In this document: piece by piece, positions 32,325 through 41,204 of the stretch
Layout of the letters: each line of letters begins with the position of its first letter
Position numbering within the stretch: position 1 is the first letter of the stretch
Notes under the pieces: generated by a model
What the model was told of the DNA's origin: nothing
What the model saw: only the letters and a program-made list of their open reading frames with translations
Databases searched by the model: none
From: ZC4RG30 sp039917615
GTDB lineage: Bacteria > Pseudomonadota > Gammaproteobacteria > Steroidobacterales > Steroidobacteraceae
DNA: 64,000 bases
Reading direction: 5' to 3'
Assembly (NCBI GenBank): GCA_039917615.1
Contig: JBDSJD010000016.1
Location: forward strand, 1-64,000
Program-made: the position numbers and the translations under genes

Positions 32325-32330
32325 ATTATA
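32325..32330 (-). promoter_or_regulatory. Possible -10 element of fmdB, adjacent to the start codon
   Basis: TATAAT on the minus strand, a perfect -10 hexamer, ends six bases before the fmdB ATG. Transcription would begin at or next to the A of ATG, giving a leaderless mRNA. No convincing -35 is seen at the right distance, so this is tentative. Confidence 0.35.
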
Positions 32331-32337
32331 CGGTAGA

Positions 32338-34920
32338 TCAGCCGACGCGCTTCTCGAAGCGCAAAGCCCCGTCTTCCACCGTCACCACAATGCGGTCGCC
32401 AGGCGCGAACTGCCCCTGCAGGATGCGCTCGGCCAGCGGATTCTCGATCTGCTGCTGGATGGCGCGCTTGAGAGGCCGCGCGCCATATACCGGATCGAAG
32501 CCCGCTTCACCCAGCATGTCGCGGGCGTCATCTGCCAGCTCAAGTTGCAGATCACGATCGGCCAGGCGGTGCCTGAGTCCGGCGAGCTGGATATCGACGA
32601 TTGCGCGGATCTGCTCGGATCCGAGCGGATGGAACACGATGATGTCGTCGATGCGATTGATGAACTCCGGGCGGAAGTGCGCCTGCACGCGCTCCATCAC
32701 TTCGGACTTCATGCGCTGGTACTGCTTTTCACCCGCCAGCTGCTGGATGACATCGGAACCCAGGTTCGAAGTCATGATAATGACCGTGTTGCGGAAATCC
32801 ACGGTGCGGCCCTGCCCGTCGGTGAGACGGCCCTCGTCCAGCACCTGTAGCAGCACATTGAACACATCCTTGTGGGCCTTCTCGACTTCGTCGAGCAACA
32901 CTACGGAGTAGGGTTTACGACGTACGGCCTCCGTAAGATAACCGCCTTCTTCGTAGCCCACGTAGCCCGGTGGCGCGCCGATCATCCGCGCCACCGAATG
33001 CTGTTCCATGAATTCGGACATGTCGACGCGCACGATCGCGTCTTCGCTGTCGAACAGGAATTCGGCCAGCGCCTTGCACAGTTCGGTCTTGCCCACACCG
33101 GTGGGACCGAGGAAGAGGAAGGAACCATTTGGACGTCTTGGATCCGAGAGTCCGGCGCGTGAGCGGCGGATCGCGCTGGCGAGGATGTGCAGCGCTTCGG
33201 GTTGTCCGACCACGCGCCTGGCGAGAGCCTCTTCCATGCGCAGCAGCTTGTCTTTCTCACCTTCGAGCATCTTGGAAACAGGGATGCCGGTCCATTTGGA
33301 AACGACGTCGGCGATTTCCTCTTCGGTAACGCTGTTACGCACCAGCTGCGTGGGCTTCTGCTCTGCGGCCTGCGCCTCCGCAAGCTTCTTTTCCAGCTCC
33401 GGGATCCGGCCGTATTGCAGCTCCGCCATCTTGGCAAGATCGTTGGCGCGCCGCGCCGTATCCAGATCCTGCTTGAGTCCCTCTAGTTCTTCCTTGGCTG
33501 AAGCCGCGCCCTGCAGCGTGGCCTTCTCGGCCTTCCAGATTTCCTCCAGATCGGCGTATTCCTTTTCGAGCGTGCGCAGGGTTTCTTCCAGCGTAAAGAG
33601 GCGTTTCTTCGAAGCCTCGTCGTCTTCCTTGCGCAGCGCGACCTGCTCGATGCGCAGCTGGATGATGCGCCGCTCGAGCTTGTCCATTGCCTCCGGCTTG
33701 GAGTCGATCTCCATGCGCAGGCGCGCACCGGCCTCGTCGATCAGGTCGATGGCCTTGTCGGGCAGCTGCCGGTCCGCGATATAACGGTGCGAAAGCTGCG
33801 CCGCGGCGACAATGGCCGGATCGGTGATCTCGATGCCGTGATGCACTTCGTAACGTTCCTTGAGGCCACGCAGGATGGCGATGGTGTCTTCCACCGAAGG
33901 CTCATCCACCAGCACCTTCTGGAATCGACGCTCCAGCGCGGCATCCTTCTCGATGTATTTGCGATATTCGTCGAGCGTGGTGGCGCCCACGCAATGCAGT
34001 TCGCCGCGGGCGAGCGCGGGTTTGAGCATGTTGCCGGCATCCATGGAACCTTCGGCCTTGCCCGCGCCCACCATCGTGTGCAGCTCGTCGATGAACAGGA
34101 TGACCTGCCCTTCCTGCTTCGAAAGATCCTTCAACACGGCCTTCAGGCGCTCTTCGAATTCACCACGGAACTTGGCGCCTGCGATCAGCGCTCCCATGTC
34201 GAGCGACAGGATCTTCTTGCGTTTGAGGCCTTCCGGCACTTCGCCATTGATGATTCGCTGCGCCAGGCCTTCGACGATGGCGGTCTTGCCGACACCGGGT
34301 TCGCCGATCAGCACGGGATTATTCTTCGTTCGTCGCTGCAGCACCTGGATCGTGCGACGGATTTCGTCGTCGCGACCGATCACCGGATCGAGCTTGCCTT
34401 TGGTGGCAAGCTCGGTAAGGTCGATGGTGTATTTGGACAGCGCTTCGCGGCTTTCTTCGGCATTGGCGTCGTTCACGGGCTCTCCACCGCGCACTTCAGT
34501 GATGGCGATATCCAGCTTGGCCTTGGTCAGCCCGGCGCTCTTGAGCAGCTTGCCCAGTTCACCGCGGTCGTCCAGCGCCGCCAGCGCGAACAACTCGCTC
34601 GAGATGTATTGATCCCCGCGTTGCTGTGCGAGTTTGTCGGTGACGTTTAGCAGACGCGACAATTCCTGCGAAACATGCACCTCGCCGGGCGCGCCTTCCA
34701 CCTTGGGCAGGCCCTCCAGCAGCGCGGTGAGTTCTGCCTTAAGTTTGGCAACGTTGGCGCCCGACTTGACGAACAACGGGCGCAGGCTGCCACCCTGCTG
34801 ATCCAGCAGTGCGGCCAGCAGGTGCGCCGGCTCGATCATCTGGTTGTCGCGGCCCACGGCGAGCGACTGAGCGTCGGCCAGGGCGCTCTGGAACCGGCTG
34901 GTCAGTTTGTCGTTTCGCAT
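32338..34920 (-). CDS. clpB: ATP-dependent disaggregase ClpB
   Basis: Hexameric AAA+ chaperone that rescues aggregated proteins with DnaK. 860 residues from ATG 34920 (MRNDKLTSRFQSALADAQSL). It has the N-domain, the first AAA module with GEPGVGKTAIVEGLAQRI (near 200) and VILFIDELHTMVGAG, the coiled-coil middle domain (about 400-530, rich in KEDDEASKKRLFTLEETLR) and the second AAA module with FLFLGPTGVGKTELCKALAE (near 600). A TTG nine bases upstream is in frame but disfavoured. There is no ribosome-binding site before the ATG; a heat-shock promoter lies almost on top of it. Confidence 0.97.
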   Translation of the reverse strand: MRNDKLTSRFQSALADAQSLAVGRDNQMIEPAHLLAALLDQQGGSLRPLFVKSGANVAKLKAELTALLEGLPKVEGAPGEVHVSQELSRLLNVTDKLAQQRGDQYISSELFALAALDDRGELGKLLKSAGLTKAKLDIAITEVRGGEPVNDANAEESREALSKYTIDLTELATKGKLDPVIGRDDEIRRTIQVLQRRTKNNPVLIGEPGVGKTAIVEGLAQRIINGEVPEGLKRKKILSLDMGALIAGAKFRGEFEERLKAVLKDLSKQEGQVILFIDELHTMVGAGKAEGSMDAGNMLKPALARGELHCVGATTLDEYRKYIEKDAALERRFQKVLVDEPSVEDTIAILRGLKERYEVHHGIEITDPAIVAAAQLSHRYIADRQLPDKAIDLIDEAGARLRMEIDSKPEAMDKLERRIIQLRIEQVALRKEDDEASKKRLFTLEETLRTLEKEYADLEEIWKAEKATLQGAASAKEELEGLKQDLDTARRANDLAKMAELQYGRIPELEKKLAEAQAAEQKPTQLVRNSVTEEEIADVVSKWTGIPVSKMLEGEKDKLLRMEEALARRVVGQPEALHILASAIRRSRAGLSDPRRPNGSFLFLGPTGVGKTELCKALAEFLFDSEDAIVRVDMSEFMEQHSVARMIGAPPGYVGYEEGGYLTEAVRRKPYSVVLLDEVEKAHKDVFNVLLQVLDEGRLTDGQGRTVDFRNTVIIMTSNLGSDVIQQLAGEKQYQRMKSEVMERVQAHFRPEFINRIDDIIVFHPLGSEQIRAIVDIQLAGLRHRLADRDLQLELADDARDMLGEAGFDPVYGARPLKRAIQQQIENPLAERILQGQFAPGDRIVVTVEDGALRFEKRVG

Positions 34921-34929
34921 GGGGGACAA

Positions 34930-34956
34930 CTTTGGGGCGAGTGCACAGCCTTCAAG
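34930..34956 (-). promoter_or_regulatory. Sigma-32 (RpoH) promoter of clpB
   Basis: On the minus strand CTTGAAG (34950-34956) and CCCCAAAG (34930-34937) are 12 bases apart, close to the RpoH consensus CTTGAAA-N11-16-CCCCATNT. clpB is a classic RpoH target. The -10 end is only nine bases before the ATG, so the transcript would start next to the initiation codon. Confidence 0.65.
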
Positions 34957-34989
34957 AGCTACTCTAACCGACCCGTGCGGAACTCCCCG

Positions 34990-35784
34990 CTAATGTGGAT
35001 GCAGGCGATCCACCGCCGCCACGAGCAACACCCCCAGTGCAATCAGCACCACCTGCAACACGCTGCTGCGGGCATCCACTTTGCGATGCAGGCCGGGGAT
35101 CAGGTCGGCCACCGCAACATACAGCAGACTGGCAGCCGATACGCCGAGCGCATAGGGCAAGGCCGGTTTGACTGCCGAAAGTGCGTAAAACCCTACCACC
35201 CCCCCGATCACGGCGCCGAGGGCTGTAATCAGGTTCCAGGAAAAAGCCCGCGCCCGCGTCATGCCACCGTGCAGCAGGATGGCGAAATTGCCGACCTCGC
35301 TGGGCACTTCATGCGCCAGCACTGCAAGGCCGGTCATGATTCCGAGGTTAGTGTCGATCAGGAAAGCCGCGGCGATCAGCACTCCGTCCAGCGCGTTGTG
35401 CATGGTGTCGCCGATGAGAATCATCACGCCGGGCGCACGCTCGTGATTGTCGTGCTCCGGTGCATGGGTTTCGCAGTGATCTTCATGGCAATGCCGCCAC
35501 AGCACCAGCTTCTCGAGCACGAAGAACAGGGCGATGCCACCGAGCAGCGATATGCCTACGCCGGTGTAGTTGCCCGGACCGGCAAGTTCAATGGCTTCAG
35601 GCAGCAGGCCGAGCAGCGCGGCACCAAGCAAGGCGCCGGTGGCAAACGCCACCAGGAAGGGCAAGGCCCGCGAGCGTGCCCGCTCCGGCACCAGCAGGAA
35701 GATGCCGGCCAGCATCACGCCCGCAACTCCACCCAACAGGGTAAAGCCGACAATCCAGCCCAGCGTGTTCACATCTGCCGCCAT
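34990..35784 (-). CDS. ZIP family metal transporter
   Basis: 264 residues, eight predicted helices. Metal-binding helices are seen as GDTMHNALDGVLIAAAFLID (TM4) and LAVLAHEVPSEVGNFAILLH (TM5). The cytoplasmic loop between TM3 and TM4 is His-rich (RHCHEDHCETHAPEHDNHER), a usual zinc-sensing feature. It probably imports zinc or iron. The ATG at 35784 overlaps the end of pgeF by 16 bases, so rluD-pgeF-zip looks like one operon. Confidence 0.92.
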   Translation of the reverse strand: MAADVNTLGWIVGFTLLGGVAGVMLAGIFLLVPERARSRALPFLVAFATGALLGAALLGLLPEAIELAGPGNYTGVGISLLGGIALFFVLEKLVLWRHCHEDHCETHAPEHDNHERAPGVMILIGDTMHNALDGVLIAAAFLIDTNLGIMTGLAVLAHEVPSEVGNFAILLHGGMTRARAFSWNLITALGAVIGGVVGFYALSAVKPALPYALGVSAASLLYVAVADLIPGLHRKVDARSSVLQVVLIALGVLLVAAVDRLHPH

Positions 35785-36527
35785 ATAAGACTAGCCATTC
35801 TACCGGTGCTGGCCAGCCCAAGATGCTGGACATCGCGGCGATGCGAGAAGAAGCGGTCAGGCTGCGCATAGGTGCAGAGACCGCCACCCGCCACAGTGGT
35901 GATGCCCAATGCGGCAAGTCGCAGGCGCGCCAGCGCATACAGGTCGCATTGCCAGCGATTGCTGGCACCGGGCAGAAATGCCGCAGCTGCTGCGACATCC
36001 ACAGCCAGGAATGCATCACGGACTTCATCGCCCACTTCAAAATGCGCTACCGAAATAGCTGGCCCCAGGAAGGCCAGCAGCTGCGTGCCGGATGCAATGC
36101 GTTGACGCAGGGCATGCACGGTGCTTTCAATCACGCCAGCGGCCAAGCCGCGCCAGCCGGCATGTGCTGCGCCCACTGCCGAGCCATCGCTGGCCGCCAG
36201 CAGCACCGGCAGGCAATCGGCCGCAAGCACCGCACAGATTGTTCCCGGTACAACGCTGACAGCGGCATCCGCAACGGGAATGCCAGCGACGTCAATCGAA
36301 TCCAGATCCACAACCACGTTGCCATGTACCTGCTGCAGCCAGCGCGGTTCGGAAGGCAGCGAGGTTGAAGCCCGCAGTCGCCGGCGGTTTTCCGCCACGG
36401 AGTGCGCCGCATCACCGACGTGATGCCCCAGGTTGCAGGAATCCCACGGTGCGATGCTGGCCCCACCATTGCGGCTGGTGCAAAGGGCCCGCACGCCTGG
36501 CACCGGGTGCCATTCGGCCGCGATCAT
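35769..36527 (-). CDS. pgeF: PgeF/YfiH multicopper-type purine nucleoside phosphorylase / peptidoglycan editing factor
   Basis: 252 residues of the laccase-domain (YfiH) family. Key motifs are WLQQVHGNVVVDLD, LAADCLPVLLAASDGSAVGA and AAHAGWRGLAAGVIESTV, with the zinc-binding His and Cys residues. Late residues YAQPDRFFSHRRDVQHLG match the conserved end. Family members act on purine nucleosides in vitro and, in E. coli, keep wrong amino acids out of peptidoglycan precursors. ATG 36527 overlaps the rluD stop as ATGA. Confidence 0.92.
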   Translation of the reverse strand: MIAAEWHPVPGVRALCTSRNGGASIAPWDSCNLGHHVGDAAHSVAENRRRLRASTSLPSEPRWLQQVHGNVVVDLDSIDVAGIPVADAAVSVVPGTICAVLAADCLPVLLAASDGSAVGAAHAGWRGLAAGVIESTVHALRQRIASGTQLLAFLGPAISVAHFEVGDEVRDAFLAVDVAAAAAFLPGASNRWQCDLYALARLRLAALGITTVAGGGLCTYAQPDRFFSHRRDVQHLGLASTGRMASLIWRQM

Positions 36528-37498
36528 GGGCCGCGCAGGCAGTCGAGCAATGCCGTGAAATCCCCGGGCAGCGGTGATTCCACGCTGACGGGTTTGCCGG
36601 TAACAGGATGCTCGAATGTAAGTTTCGCGGCATGCAGTGCCTGCCGACCGAATGACTTCAGGGCGGCGCGCTGCTGCGCAGAACTGTCGGCTGTGAGCTG
36701 CCGCCGCCCACCGTACAACGGATCACCCACCAGCGGATGCCCCACATGCGCCAGGTGCACGCGGATCTGGTGGGTGCGGCCGGTTTCCAGTATCACGCGC
36801 AGCAGGCTGTGATGCTTGAAGCGTTCGACCAGCCGGTAGTGCGTGATGGCCTCGCGGCCGTCTGCACGCACGGTCATGCGCAGTCGGTCGGTGCGATGCC
36901 GGCCGATGGGCTTGTCCACTGTGCCGCCACCGGTCATGGCGCCGACGCACAGCGCCATGTATTCGCGCACCACCGCGTGCTCTGCCAGTGCCGCCACCAG
37001 TGCCGCATGGGCTTCGAGGGTGCGCGCCACCACCAGCAGCCCGCTGGTGTCCTTGTCGATGCGATGCACGATGCCGGCGCGCGGCACGATGGCAAGCTTC
37101 GGATCCAGCGCCAGCAGTCCGTTCTGCAGGGTCTGGTTGCGATTTCCGGCGCCGGGATGAACCACAAGGCCTGCTGGCTTGTCTATGACGAACACATGGG
37201 CATCGCGATACAGCAACTTGATGGGCATGCGCTCGGGTGCAACCCGGTCGTCGGCAACGGGCCGGGCCTGCACCACCACCCTTTCGCCACCGAACACCGC
37301 ATCGCGCGGGCGGGCAGGTTTGCCATTCAGGGTGACCTCCCCTTCCTTGATCCACGCTGTCAGCCGCGAGCGCGAATACCGGGGCAACGCGGCCGCCAGT
37401 GCTTGGTCCAGCCGCTGCCCGGCAAGGCAGGCCGGCAGCTCGATGGCATGTTCCACCACAGTGGCGGGTTGCGGTGTGGCGGGGGCACGGCGACTCAT
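36524..37498 (-). CDS. rluD: 23S rRNA pseudouridine synthase RluD
   Basis: Makes pseudouridines in helix 69 of 23S rRNA (positions 1911/1915/1917 in E. coli). 324 residues: an S4 domain (RLDQALAAALPRYSRSRLTA) and the catalytic core with GIVHRIDKDTSGLLVVART, where the Asp is the nucleophile. ETGRTHQIRVHLAHVGHPLV and GDPLYGG complete the RluA-family signatures. It diverges from bamD with 41 bases between the starts, a common arrangement. Confidence 0.95.
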   Translation of the reverse strand: MSRRAPATPQPATVVEHAIELPACLAGQRLDQALAAALPRYSRSRLTAWIKEGEVTLNGKPARPRDAVFGGERVVVQARPVADDRVAPERMPIKLLYRDAHVFVIDKPAGLVVHPGAGNRNQTLQNGLLALDPKLAIVPRAGIVHRIDKDTSGLLVVARTLEAHAALVAALAEHAVVREYMALCVGAMTGGGTVDKPIGRHRTDRLRMTVRADGREAITHYRLVERFKHHSLLRVILETGRTHQIRVHLAHVGHPLVGDPLYGGRRQLTADSSAQQRAALKSFGRQALHAAKLTFEHPVTGKPVSVESPLPGDFTALLDCLRGP

Positions 37499-37539
37499 TC
37501 GTCTATACTAGGGCCTGCAAACCATTTGGTCCTGATCTG

Positions 37540-38337
37540 ATGCGCAGCCTCCTGCTACTTCCCCTGTTCGCCCTGATGCTGATCACAGGCTGCGCCAGTG
37601 ATCGCAACGGCGAGCAGCAGCGCCTTGCCAAACTCGAACCTTCGGTGCTCTACAAGCGCGGCCAGCAAGCACTGCGCGCCGCCGATTATGGCCAGGCGGT
37701 GGCGTTATACGGAGCGCTGACGGCACGTTATCCGTTCACTCCCGAAGCACGCCAGGCGCGCCTCGACATCATCTATGCCTACTACAAGAATGGTGAAAAG
37801 GAATCCGCCAAGGACGCCGCGGATACCTACATCCGTGAAAATCCCACTGGCGCCAAGATCGACTACGTCTGGTATATGAAGGGCCTGATCGACCTTGAAC
37901 GCGGCCGGTACGCGCCGGAGCGCTGGCTAGGCGTCGATCTTTCGGCGCGAGTACCGAAGACTGCGACCGATGCATTCGAGTCACTGCGCACCGTGGTCGA
38001 TAAATTCCCGCAGAGCCCTTACGCACCGGACGCGCGGCGCCGCATGATCGTCGTGCGCAACCGGCTGGCGAGCTATGAAATACAGATTGCCAGGCACTAC
38101 ATGCAGCGTGGCGCCTGGGTAGCGGCGGCGCAACGTGCCAGCCAGACCATTGACCATTATGACGGCGCGCCTGTCGTGAGCGATGCCCTGCGGGTGATGA
38201 TCCGCTGCTACAACGAACTGGGCTTCACGGACCTGGCGCAGAATGCTGAAAAGGTATTCCACGAAAACTTCCCCGATCAAACGCTGGCGGAGTCGAAGTC
38301 TTCGGGCAGCTGGTGGAAGTTCTGGGGTCGCGGCTAG
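37540..38337 (+). CDS. bamD: Outer membrane assembly lipoprotein BamD
   Basis: Essential subunit of the BAM complex that inserts outer-membrane proteins. 265 residues with lipoprotein signal MRSLLLLPLFALMLITGC and lipobox Cys18. TPR-like helices follow (VLYKRGQQALRAADYGQAVA, YPFTPEARQARLDIIYAYYK, KFPQSPYAPDARRRM). ATG 37540 gives the correct signal peptide; the frame upstream overlaps rluD. Its last four bases overlap the end of nadE on the other strand. Confidence 0.95.
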   Translation: MRSLLLLPLFALMLITGCASDRNGEQQRLAKLEPSVLYKRGQQALRAADYGQAVALYGALTARYPFTPEARQARLDIIYAYYKNGEKESAKDAADTYIRENPTGAKIDYVWYMKGLIDLERGRYAPERWLGVDLSARVPKTATDAFESLRTVVDKFPQSPYAPDARRRMIVVRNRLASYEIQIARHYMQRGAWVAAAQRASQTIDHYDGAPVVSDALRVMIRCYNELGFTDLAQNAEKVFHENFPDQTLAESKSSGSWWKFWGRG

Positions 38338-40022
38338 CGCTGGTAGCCGTTGGTGATCGGATAGCGCCAATCGCGCCCGAAAGCACGTCGGCTTACGCGG
38401 ATTCCTGGCGGTGACTGGCGGCGCTTGTATTCATTGCGCTTGACCATGTCGAGCACGCGCGCGACCACATTTCGGTCAAAGCCGCGCGCCACGATTTCAT
38501 CCACCGACAAGTCTTCCTCGATGAATGCTTCAAGGATTGCATCGAGCACCGCATAAGGCGGCAGCGAGTCGGTGTCCTTCTGTTCATGACGAAGCTCGGC
38601 GCTGGGCTCGCGCTCGATTACCCGCGCCGGAATGGCGCCCTGCCCCGCATACTCGCCACGCTTAAGCGCGAGCTCGTTGCGGTAGCGCGCCAGGCGGTAC
38701 ACCAGCAACTTGCTGCAATCCTTGATGGGCGCGAATCCGCCATTCATGTCGCCATACAGGGTGGCGTAGCCCACCGCCATCTCGCTCTTGTTGCCGGTGG
38801 TCAGCAGCATGCGCCCGGTCTTGTTGGAGATGGCCATCAGCAGCACGCCGCGGCAGCGGGCCTGGATGTTTTCTTCGGTGGTGTCGGGCTTGCGCCCCGC
38901 GAACTGTTCACGCAACGCTGCCAGCGTCGCCTCGAACATGCCTTCGATGGAAATGACGCTGTAGGCCACTCCCAACGTGCGCGCCTGTGCCGCGGCATCG
39001 TCGATGCTCATCTGCGAGGTGTAACGCGAAGGCATCATCACGACCTGCACGCGGTCCGGGCCCAGCGCATCGACCGCGATAGCCGAGGTCAGCGCAGAAT
39101 CCACGCCACCGGACAGGCCCATGACAACGCCTGGAAACCGGTGTTTGGAGACGTAATCGCGCACGCCGAGCACCAGCGCCCGATAGACGCTTTCTTCCGG
39201 ACCAAGCTCTGGCGCCACCGAATCCGGCGCCGCGGCAACGACTGTTACCGCGCCGTCGCTGTCGCGCTGCACATCGACGCATAGCAACGACTCTTCAAAG
39301 GCCGGCGCACGCAATACGGCCGCGCCATGACGATCGATGACGCAGGAACGGCCGTCGAAGACGAGTTCATCCTGACCACCGACCAGGTTCACGTACACAA
39401 TCGGCAGTCCGGTGTCGTCGATACGCTGCCGCAGCACCGCTTCGCGCTCGCGCTGTTTGCGCTGCTCATAGGGCGAAGCGTTGATGACGATCAGCAGCTC
39501 GGCGCCGGCGGCGCGCGCGGCCTGCGCGGGTTCTGCTTCCCAGACGTCTTCACAAATGGTGATGCCGATTCGCAGGCCGGCGAATTCCACAACCGCAGGC
39601 GCGTGGCCCGGTGTGAAATATCGCTTCTCGTCGAACACGCGGTAGTTCGGCAGGCACTGCTTGCGGTAGTTGACGGGTGCGCGCCCGGGCACGAGCAGGC
39701 GGACCGAGTTGTAGATGATTGGCGCGTTGCCAGTTCCCTCGTATTCCGGATAGCCGACCAGAATCGCGGGCAGCTGTGCAGCGGTATCGTCTACATCGCT
39801 CGCCAGCGCCGCCAGTGCCTGCTCCACCTGTATGCGCAGGCCGCGATGGAACAGCAGATCCTCAGGGGGATAACCCGACAGGGTCAGTTCGGGAAACACC
39901 ACCAGATCCGCACCCATGGAGCGCGCTCGCAGCGCGGTTTCGCGGACGCGCGCAGCGTTACCCTTCACGTCACCGACGAGCAAGTCCAGCTGCGCGAGCG
40001 CAATGCGAGGCCCTGCGGCCAT
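38334..40022 (-). CDS. nadE: Glutamine-dependent NAD+ synthetase
   Basis: Converts nicotinic acid adenine dinucleotide to NAD+. 562 residues with an N-terminal nitrilase-type glutaminase domain (Glu in VVFPELTLSGYPPEDLL, Lys in RKQCLPNYRVFDEKRYF, Cys in GITICEDVWE) and a C-terminal synthetase with the PP-loop GLSGGVDSALTSAIAVDALG. LTTGNKSEMAVGYATLYGDM matches the NaAD-binding region. Full length. It follows sucD, six bases after its stop region in the opposite sense of reading, and is on the same strand. Confidence 0.95.
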   Translation of the reverse strand: MAAGPRIALAQLDLLVGDVKGNAARVRETALRARSMGADLVVFPELTLSGYPPEDLLFHRGLRIQVEQALAALASDVDDTAAQLPAILVGYPEYEGTGNAPIIYNSVRLLVPGRAPVNYRKQCLPNYRVFDEKRYFTPGHAPAVVEFAGLRIGITICEDVWEAEPAQAARAAGAELLIVINASPYEQRKQREREAVLRQRIDDTGLPIVYVNLVGGQDELVFDGRSCVIDRHGAAVLRAPAFEESLLCVDVQRDSDGAVTVVAAAPDSVAPELGPEESVYRALVLGVRDYVSKHRFPGVVMGLSGGVDSALTSAIAVDALGPDRVQVVMMPSRYTSQMSIDDAAAQARTLGVAYSVISIEGMFEATLAALREQFAGRKPDTTEENIQARCRGVLLMAISNKTGRMLLTTGNKSEMAVGYATLYGDMNGGFAPIKDCSKLLVYRLARYRNELALKRGEYAGQGAIPARVIEREPSAELRHEQKDTDSLPPYAVLDAILEAFIEEDLSVDEIVARGFDRNVVARVLDMVKRNEYKRRQSPPGIRVSRRAFGRDWRYPITNGYQR

Positions 40023-40028
40023 GTGATG

Positions 40029-41183
40029 CTATTTCTTGCGCGCCGGCCGGCGTGCGGTTTTGCGGGTGCGTGCACCTGCGGTACGCGACGCCTTGGCCCG
40101 CGGACTCGGTTTGGCCCTAGCCTTCGTCTTCGTCTTCGCCTTGGCCTTCACCTTTGACGTGGCCTTCATCTTTGACTTGGCCTTCGCCTTCGACTTGGTC
40201 TTCGCTTTGACCTTCGCCTTCACCTTGGCCCTGGACTTCACCTTCACCTTCGCCTTGCGCATGGACGCCGGCCGCTCGCCGATCTGCGCTTCACTGACGC
40301 GGCGCCGGGCCCGCACATTCAACAGCTCGGCCATCGCGGCGCCCAGATCCGCCACGCTTTTTACAGTGCGCACACCGGCGTCTTCCAGTGCGCGGAATTT
40401 GTCGGCCGCTGTGCCTTTGCCGCCCGCAACCACAGCACCCGCATGCCCCATACGTTTGCCTGGTGGCGCCGTAACGCCCGCGATGTAGGCAACCACCGGC
40501 TTGGTCACGAAGCGCGCGATATGCGCGGCAGCAGCCTCTTCATCGCTGCCGCCGATCTCGCCGACCATGACGATGCCTTCGGTCTGAGGATCGCGCTCGA
40601 ACAGTTCGATGACATCGATGAAGTTCATGCCACGCACCGGATCGCCGCCGATGCCCACGCAGGTGCTCTGGCCAAGGCCGATCTGCGTGGTCTGGTGCAC
40701 GGCCTCGTAAGTGAGCGTGCCGGAACGGGAAACAATGCCCACGCAGCCACGCTGGTGAATGAACCCCGGCATGATGCCGATCTTGCATTCATCCGGAGTG
40801 ATGATGCCCGGGCAGTTGGGGCCGATGAGTCGAGTCGGCGTGCCGGCAAGCGCCGCCTTGACGCGAATCATGTCATTGACCGGAATGCCTTCTGTGATGC
40901 AGACCACAAGCTCGATGCCGGCATCGGCCGCTTCAAGGATGGCATCGGCCGCGAACGCCGCCGGCACATAGATCATGCTGACAGTGGCGCCAGTGCCGGT
41001 CACCGCATTTTGCACGGTGTCGAACACCGGTAGATCCAGATGCTGCGAACCACCGCGACCCGGCGTTACGCCTCCGACGATTCGCGTGCCGTAGGCCACG
41101 CACTGCTGGGCATGGAAGGTGCCCTGCTTGCCGGTGAAACCCTGGACAATGACTTTGCTGCGTTTGTTGACAAGAATGCTCAT
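40029..41183 (-). CDS. sucD: Succinyl-CoA ligase alpha subunit with histone-H1-like basic tail
   Basis: TCA-cycle enzyme subunit that carries the phosphohistidine. Residues 1-288 are a normal SucD: MSILVNKRSKVIVQGFTGKQ (CoA-binding), PNCPGIITPDECKIGIMPG and GHAGAVVAGGKGTAADKF with the active-site His. Ordinary SucD proteins end near residue 290. Here the frame continues without break for 96 residues rich in Lys/Ala/Arg (MRKAKVKVKSRAKVKAKVKA and more of the same, ending RRPARKK), like histone H1 or AlgP/Hc tails. Partner sucC lies 21 bases upstream. Confidence 0.95.
   Translation of the reverse strand: MSILVNKRSKVIVQGFTGKQGTFHAQQCVAYGTRIVGGVTPGRGGSQHLDLPVFDTVQNAVTGTGATVSMIYVPAAFAADAILEAADAGIELVVCITEGIPVNDMIRVKAALAGTPTRLIGPNCPGIITPDECKIGIMPGFIHQRGCVGIVSRSGTLTYEAVHQTTQIGLGQSTCVGIGGDPVRGMNFIDVIELFERDPQTEGIVMVGEIGGSDEEAAAAHIARFVTKPVVAYIAGVTAPPGKRMGHAGAVVAGGKGTAADKFRALEDAGVRTVKSVADLGAAMAELLNVRARRRVSEAQIGERPASMRKAKVKVKSRAKVKAKVKAKTKSKAKAKSKMKATSKVKAKAKTKTKARAKPSPRAKASRTAGARTRKTARRPARKK
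40090..40262. repeat. Degenerate 6-base repeat array coding the KAKxK tail of SucD
   Basis: The plus strand shows many variants of the hexamer CTTCRCCTT/TTGRCCTT (for example 40140-40220), reading on the minus strand as AAG-GCC and AAG-GTC codon pairs for Lys-Ala and Lys-Val. The pattern suggests growth by replication slippage. It stays in frame throughout. Confidence 0.8.
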
Positions 41184-41204
41184 GGGAATTCTGCTGCGCG
41201 TTGA

